NCBI GenBank assembly: GCA_003641415.1
Contig: QNAG01000094.1
Location: forward strand, 1 to 9,947
From: Candidatus Zixiibacteriota bacterium
GTDB taxonomy: Bacteria > Zixibacteria > MSB-5A5 > GN15 > FEB-12
Length of the DNA stretch: 9,947 bases
Direction of reading: 5' to 3'
Below, piece after piece: positions 6,473 through 9,947 of this stretch. Position numbers and translations under genes: made by a program. The notes below the pieces were generated by a model, which was not told the origin of the DNA, searched no databases, and worked only from the letters and a program-made list of their open reading frames with translations. The first letter of the stretch is position 1, and each line of letters begins with the position of its first letter.

Positions 6473-7608
6473 AAATCCACGAGTATCAGGCCAAACAGTT
6501 ATTTGCTGATGCCGGTATTCCTGTGCCCCCCGGTGAGGTGGCAACAACTCCAGTAGAGGCCTACGAAATCGCTGAGAAAATTAACAGACCGGTAATGGTG
6601 AAATCCCAGGTGCATGTCGGCGGTCGCGGGAAAGCTGGCGGTGTCAAGTACGCAGAAAATGCCGAAGCAGCAAAAGTATTAGCAACCAGTATTCTTGGAA
6701 TGGACATCAAAGGCTTGACTGTTAAGAAGGTGCTTGTTACCACAGCCGAGGATATAATCTCCGAAGCGTACGTGGGCATTATTCTTGATCGAGTCACTAA
6801 AAACCCTGTCTTTATGGTTTCTTCAGCCGGAGGGATAGATATCGAAGAGGTGGCAGCCAAGACACCGGAGAAGATTTTCAAGCTGGCAGTTGATCCGGAA
6901 TTGGGTCTTAGATCCTTCCAAGCCCGGAACCTGGCATACAAACTATACCGCGACATCAATCAAGTCCGTGCCACAGCAGACATACTGATGAAATTGTACG
7001 ATGTCTTTTGGAAAGTAGATGCTTCGTTAGTTGAAATAAATCCACTTATTACTAATACAGCTTCTGAAGTAGTAGCTATCGATGCGAAAATCAACATCGA
7101 TGATAATGCTCTCTTTCGCCAAAAAAATATAGCTGCGATGCGTGATCTGGACGCCGAAGAACCATCAGAGATAGCAGCTCGTGAAGGTGACCTATCATTT
7201 GTGAAGTTGGATGGAAACATTGGCTGCATGGTCAACGGCGCTGGTCTGGCTATGGCAACTATGGATTTGGTCAAACGCTATGGTGGTGACCCTGCCAACT
7301 TCCTTGATATTGGAGGCTCGTCAAATCCTCAAAAAGTGATAACGGCACTGAAAATCATAACCAGCGACCCCAACGTCCGCTCGATTTTGATAAACATTTT
7401 CGGAGGTATCACTCGCTGTGATGACGTTGCTACAGGTATCGGGGCTGCTCTGGATGAATTGAATCTTCAGATACCTATCGTTGTCAGGTTAACCGGAACA
7501 AACGAAGAGGAAGCGGCAAAGATACTTTCATCATACAAACTGCCGTCTGAAGATACACTTGACAAAGTAGTAAAAAAAGCCATTGATCTGGCTGGACTTG
7601 GAAAATAA
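6469..7608 (+). CDS. sucC: Succinyl-CoA synthetase (ADP-forming), beta subunit
   Basis: The 379-residue ATP-grasp protein is the beta subunit of succinyl-CoA synthetase, which interconverts succinyl-CoA + ADP + Pi with succinate + ATP in the TCA cycle. It begins with the family-typical MKIHEYQAKQLF. Visible are the ATP-grasp glycine-rich loop VHVGGRGKAGG (48-58), metal-binding EINP (189-192) and AIDAKI (203-208), GCMVNGAGLAM (252-262), FLDIGGSSNPQKV (278-290), NIFGGITRCDDVA (309-321) and VVRLTGTN (338-345). Length is slightly below the 388 residues of the E. coli protein. The GGSSNP variant replaces the GGGA form of E. coli. ADP rather than GDP use is assumed from bacterial relatives, and close homologues such as malate-CoA ligase cannot be fully excluded. 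The ATG overlaps the cca stop as ATGA, with AAGGGA at 6455-6460 and an 8-base spacer. sucD follows after 22 bases. Confidence 0.95.
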   Translation: MKIHEYQAKQLFADAGIPVPPGEVATTPVEAYEIAEKINRPVMVKSQVHVGGRGKAGGVKYAENAEAAKVLATSILGMDIKGLTVKKVLVTTAEDIISEAYVGIILDRVTKNPVFMVSSAGGIDIEEVAAKTPEKIFKLAVDPELGLRSFQARNLAYKLYRDINQVRATADILMKLYDVFWKVDASLVEINPLITNTASEVVAIDAKINIDDNALFRQKNIAAMRDLDAEEPSEIAAREGDLSFVKLDGNIGCMVNGAGLAMATMDLVKRYGGDPANFLDIGGSSNPQKVITALKIITSDPNVRSILINIFGGITRCDDVATGIGAALDELNLQIPIVVRLTGTNEEEAAKILSSYKLPSEDTLDKVVKKAIDLAGLGK

Positions 7609-7630
7609 TTCAGTTGCTGGGGAAAGAATA

Positions 7631-8572
7631 ATGTCAATATTTATTAATAAGAAAACTAAACTCATCGTACAAGGCATCACGGGTCGTGATGGCTCGTTTC
7701 ACGCTGAACAGATGAAAGCCTATGGCACCAACGTAGTGGGTGGTGTCACACCCGGCAAGGGCGGTTCCAAAGTCGCCGGAATTCCTGTTTTCAACACTAT
7801 GGAGGAAGCTGTAGCCGCAACGAAAGCTAACACCTCCGTTATCTATGTTCCTCCGGCTTTTGCTGTCGATGCAATTTATGAAGCGGTCGATGCAGGAATA
7901 AAGCTCGTAGTGTGCATCACTGAAGGTGTTCCCGCCAATGACATGATGAAGGTTTATCCGTACGTGAAAAGGAATGGAGCGCAGCTCATCGGTCCTAACT
8001 GTCCCGGCCTTATCTCGGTCGACCAGTGCAAAGTTGGCATTATGCCCGGCACAATAGTCAAAAAGGGAAGTGTGGGGGTTGTCTCCCGCTCCGGTACTCT
8101 GACTTACGAAGCCATCTGGGCTTTAACGCTGGCGGGAATGGGACAAAGTACTTGTATCGGAATTGGTGGTGACCAGGTTATTGGAACAAATTTCATCGAT
8201 TGCCTTGAAGCTTTCGAGAATGATAGAGCCACTAAATCTATTGTCATGATTGGCGAGATTGGCGGTTCTGATGAGGAAGTAGCAGCGACCTATATTAAGA
8301 AACATGTCACTAAGCCCGTGGTGTCGTTCATTGCCGGGCAGACTGCTCCTCCCGGAAAGAGGATGGGGCATGCTGGAGCGATTATCTCTGGCGGTAGCGG
8401 TACGGCAGAAGATAAAATCAAGGCTCTAAATAAAGTTGGAGTTCCGGTGGCTGGTTCACCGACCGAAATACCTGTTCTCCTGAATGATCTCATTGTTAAA
8501 AGGAAAGAGAAAGCCAGTAATACAGCGAAGAAAAAAATAGAGAAAAAAGCGACAATACGAAAGAAGAAATAA
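7631..8572 (+). CDS. sucD: Succinyl-CoA synthetase, alpha subunit
   Basis: The 313-residue alpha subunit binds CoA and carries the phosphohistidine intermediate of succinyl-CoA synthetase. The CoA-binding Rossmann segment is seen as VQGITGRDGSFHAEQM (13-28) with GGVTPGKGG (37-45). Other motifs are LIGPNCPGLI (119-128), SRSGTLTYE (152-160), GIGGDQVIGTNF (177-188) and GKRMGHAGAIISGGSG (242-257), with His247 matching the phosphorylated His246 of E. coli. The protein is about 24 residues longer than E. coli SucD because of a lysine-rich, probably disordered C-terminal tail (290-313). I chose ATG 7631 because GGGGAAAG just upstream (7619-7626) is a good ribosome-binding site and the MSIFINKKTKLIVQG start matches family N-termini. 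The frame extends upstream to 7583, but that part overlaps sucC and is unlikely to be translated. A hairpin separates the gene from korD. Confidence 0.95.
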   Translation: MSIFINKKTKLIVQGITGRDGSFHAEQMKAYGTNVVGGVTPGKGGSKVAGIPVFNTMEEAVAATKANTSVIYVPPAFAVDAIYEAVDAGIKLVVCITEGVPANDMMKVYPYVKRNGAQLIGPNCPGLISVDQCKVGIMPGTIVKKGSVGVVSRSGTLTYEAIWALTLAGMGQSTCIGIGGDQVIGTNFIDCLEAFENDRATKSIVMIGEIGGSDEEVAATYIKKHVTKPVVSFIAGQTAPPGKRMGHAGAIISGGSGTAEDKIKALNKVGVPVAGSPTEIPVLLNDLIVKRKEKASNTAKKKIEKKATIRKKK

Positions 8573-8581
8573 TTAATATCC

Positions 8582-8605
8582 GGGATTAGCGATTCACGCT
8601 AACCC
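8582..8605 (+). other. Intercistronic hairpin between sucD and korD
   Basis: GGG (8582-8584), a bulged A, and TTAGCG (8586-8591) pair with CGCTAA (8597-8602) and CCC (8603-8605) around a 5-base ATTCA loop. This gives nine base pairs. No T-run follows; the next bases are CATAACATTG. It is therefore unlikely to be a simple terminator. It more likely acts as an mRNA processing or stability element, or as a partial attenuator between the suc and kor genes. Confidence 0.55.
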
Positions 8606-8625
8606 CATAACATTGAGGATAGACC

Positions 8626-8892
8626 ATGAATGCATCGACCGATGCTGCGGGTGAAAAAGCTGGTACACCAGCCAGCAAGAACAAGTATGATTATTCAAAT
8701 GGTCCCGCACCTTTGAATATCAACATGAAGTGGTGCAAGGCTTGTAATATATGCATCGCTCTGTGTCCTAAACAGGTGTTAGAACCTGACCGCGATGGTA
8801 AGCCTTTCCTGGCCCGTCCGGAAGATTGTACTCAGTGTACGATTTGTTGGATCCATTGTCCAGACTTCGCCATCACATCCAACTACAAGTGA
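8626..8892 (+). CDS. korD: Ferredoxin-type 2x[4Fe-4S] subunit (delta) of 2-oxoacid:ferredoxin oxidoreductase
   Basis: This 88-residue protein has two complete C-x2-C-x2-C-x3-C-P motifs, Cys37/40/43/47 and Cys68/71/74/78, which bind two [4Fe-4S] clusters. It matches the delta subunit of four-subunit 2-oxoglutarate (or other 2-oxoacid) ferredoxin oxidoreductases, passing electrons from the thiamine-diphosphate core to free ferredoxin in the cytoplasm. The MKWCKACNICIALCP context is typical of these subunits. About 30 N-terminal residues rich in Ala, Gly, Ser and Lys precede the fold and look unstructured. The ATG is supported by GAGG (8615-8618) with a 7-base spacer. The alpha subunit gene begins 14 bases downstream, which supports the subunit call over that of a stand-alone ferredoxin. 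Substrate is inferred from the neighbouring sucCD genes. Confidence 0.9.
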   Translation: MNASTDAAGEKAGTPASKNKYDYSNGPAPLNINMKWCKACNICIALCPKQVLEPDRDGKPFLARPEDCTQCTICWIHCPDFAITSNYK

Positions 8893-8906
8893 GAAGGGAC
8901 AGAAAA

Positions 8907-9947
8907 ATGGCTGAAAGGAAAAGACTATTGTTACAAGGCAATGCCTCGTGTATTCAAGGAGCGTTATACGCCGGCATGAGGTTTTTTGCCGGATACCCTA
9001 TTACTCCATCGACCGAGATTGCAGAGTTATCCTCTCGTGAGCTTCCAAAAATCGGAGGGAAATTCATTCAAATGGAGGACGAACTCGCTTCTATGGCTGC
9101 TATCATAGGCGCCTCTGTTTCGGGAGCTAAAGTAATGACCGGAACATCTGGTCCCGGTTTTTCACTTATGCAGGAGAATATTGGCTATGCCTATATGACT
9201 GAAGTCCCAGCAGTTGTGGTCAATGTGCAGCGCGGAGGACCGTCCACCGGACTACCGACAAAGGTGAGCCAGTCCGATACAATGCAAGCTCACTATGGGC
9301 CACATGGTGACTTCACCTCCATCACAGTGGCGCCATCAACAGTTGGCGACACTTTTTCAGAAGTAGTGAGAGCTTTTAATCTGGCTGAGAGGTTCCGCAC
9401 ACCGGTAACTGTTTTGTTAGATGAGGTAATTGCCCACTCACGGGAAATCATTGAGATACCTGAGCCGGGAGAACTGGAAATTGTCGACCGTGTTAAACCT
9501 ACCTGCAAACCGGAAGACTACATGGCCTGTGAATACACCGAGAACGGTGTTTCCCCGATGCCGGCTTATGGTGAGGGATATCGTTACCATCTCACTGGTC
9601 TGACACATGACGAGCATGGCTTCCCGACCAACCGTTCAGATGAAATTCCTCCCAAAATGGATAAAATGAGAAATAAGATCTTAAACTACATGGACGAGAT
9701 TACCAAGCTGCGGGTCGAAATGATGGATGATGCCGAAGTGACTTTCATCTCATACGGTTCTGTATCACGTGCGGCATTGCAAGCAGCCAGTCTTGCTCGT
9801 GAAGTTGGGATTAAGGTGGGCTGCATTCAGCTTTACACTATTTGGCCCTTCCCCGATAAAGAGATTCGAGATCTATGCTCTCGATGCAAGAAGGTAATTG
9901 TGGGTGAGCTGAATATGGGGCAGATTGTTCACGAGATTCAACGAGTA
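8907..9947 (+). CDS. korA: 2-oxoacid (probably 2-oxoglutarate):ferredoxin oxidoreductase, alpha subunit, 3' end cut by the window
   Basis: The frame is open from ATG 8907 to the last base, giving 347 residues without a stop. Relatives of this type are about 350-380 residues, so little is missing. The enzyme converts 2-oxoglutarate, CoA and oxidised ferredoxin to succinyl-CoA, CO2 and reduced ferredoxin, or the reverse. Visible motifs are LLLQGNASCIQGAL (7-20), FAGYPITPSTEIAE (27-40), QMEDELASMAA (55-65) with acidic Glu57/Glu59 near the thiamine diphosphate site, TGTSGPGFSLMQE (78-90), and QRGGPSTGLPTKVSQSD (108-124). The C-terminal transketolase-like domain includes FISYGSVSRAA and LYTIWPFP. 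No gamma domain is fused to the N-terminus, so separate beta (korB) and gamma (korC) genes are expected downstream. AAGGGA (8894-8899) with a 7-base spacer supports the start. Adjacency to sucCD favours 2-oxoglutarate over other 2-oxoacids, but a branched-chain or other 2-oxoacid enzyme remains possible. Confidence 0.92.
   Translation, partial: MAERKRLLLQGNASCIQGALYAGMRFFAGYPITPSTEIAELSSRELPKIGGKFIQMEDELASMAAIIGASVSGAKVMTGTSGPGFSLMQENIGYAYMTEVPAVVVNVQRGGPSTGLPTKVSQSDTMQAHYGPHGDFTSITVAPSTVGDTFSEVVRAFNLAERFRTPVTVLLDEVIAHSREIIEIPEPGELEIVDRVKPTCKPEDYMACEYTENGVSPMPAYGEGYRYHLTGLTHDEHGFPTNRSDEIPPKMDKMRNKILNYMDEITKLRVEMMDDAEVTFISYGSVSRAALQAASLAREVGIKVGCIQLYTIWPFPDKEIRDLCSRCKKVIVGELNMGQIVHEIQRV

Noticed and set aside
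7583..7630. Longer sucD start giving 16 extra residues.
   Set aside because: It would overlap the end of sucC. The ATG at 7631 has a strong ribosome-binding site and a family-typical N-terminus.

Overview
The window carries ordinary bacterial chromosomal DNA of moderate GC (mid-to-upper 40s percent by eye). Every gene is on the + strand. I see no mobile element, CRISPR array, rRNA or tRNA. The gene content is central carbon and energy metabolism that uses ferredoxin: succinyl-CoA synthetase next to a multi-subunit 2-oxoacid:ferredoxin oxidoreductase. That points to an anaerobe or microaerophile. A lipoprotein of a type common in FCB-group and candidate-phylum bacteria (for example Zixibacteria-like lineages) fits this, but the taxonomic guess is low confidence and rests on impression, not on a search.

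Layout. Positions 1-678 are the 3' part of a lipoprotein gene whose signal-peptide start lies upstream of the window. Positions 679-1016 are non-coding and hold a plausible promoter for the next gene. An NAD(P)+-dependent aldehyde dehydrogenase follows (1017-2507). After a gap of about 180 bp comes a P-loop NTPase of the cyclic 2,3-diphosphoglycerate synthetase-like family (2688-4043), closed by a strong intrinsic terminator (4053-4090).

The second half is one tightly packed, probably co-transcribed block: carbamate kinase (arcC), a class II CCA-adding enzyme/HD-domain tRNA nucleotidyltransferase (cca), succinyl-CoA synthetase beta and alpha (sucC, sucD), a two-cluster ferredoxin subunit (korD) and the alpha subunit of a 2-oxoacid:ferredoxin oxidoreductase (korA, cut by the window end). 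Junctions are a 2-nt gap, a 4-nt ATGA overlap, a 22-nt gap, a 53-nt gap with a strong hairpin, and a 14-nt gap.

How they work together. KorDA (with beta and gamma subunits expected downstream) interconverts 2-oxoglutarate and succinyl-CoA with ferredoxin. SucCD interconverts succinyl-CoA and succinate with ATP formation or use. Carbamate kinase is a second substrate-level phosphorylation enzyme in the same block. The TCA step could run oxidatively or reductively, and the window does not decide which. The least understood gene is the cDPGS-like NTPase. The most unusual local sequence feature is an in-phase A AAA AAC heptamer at the cca/sucC overlap, where a -1 shift would read straight into sucC. 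I do not see clear evidence of an entirely new system here.
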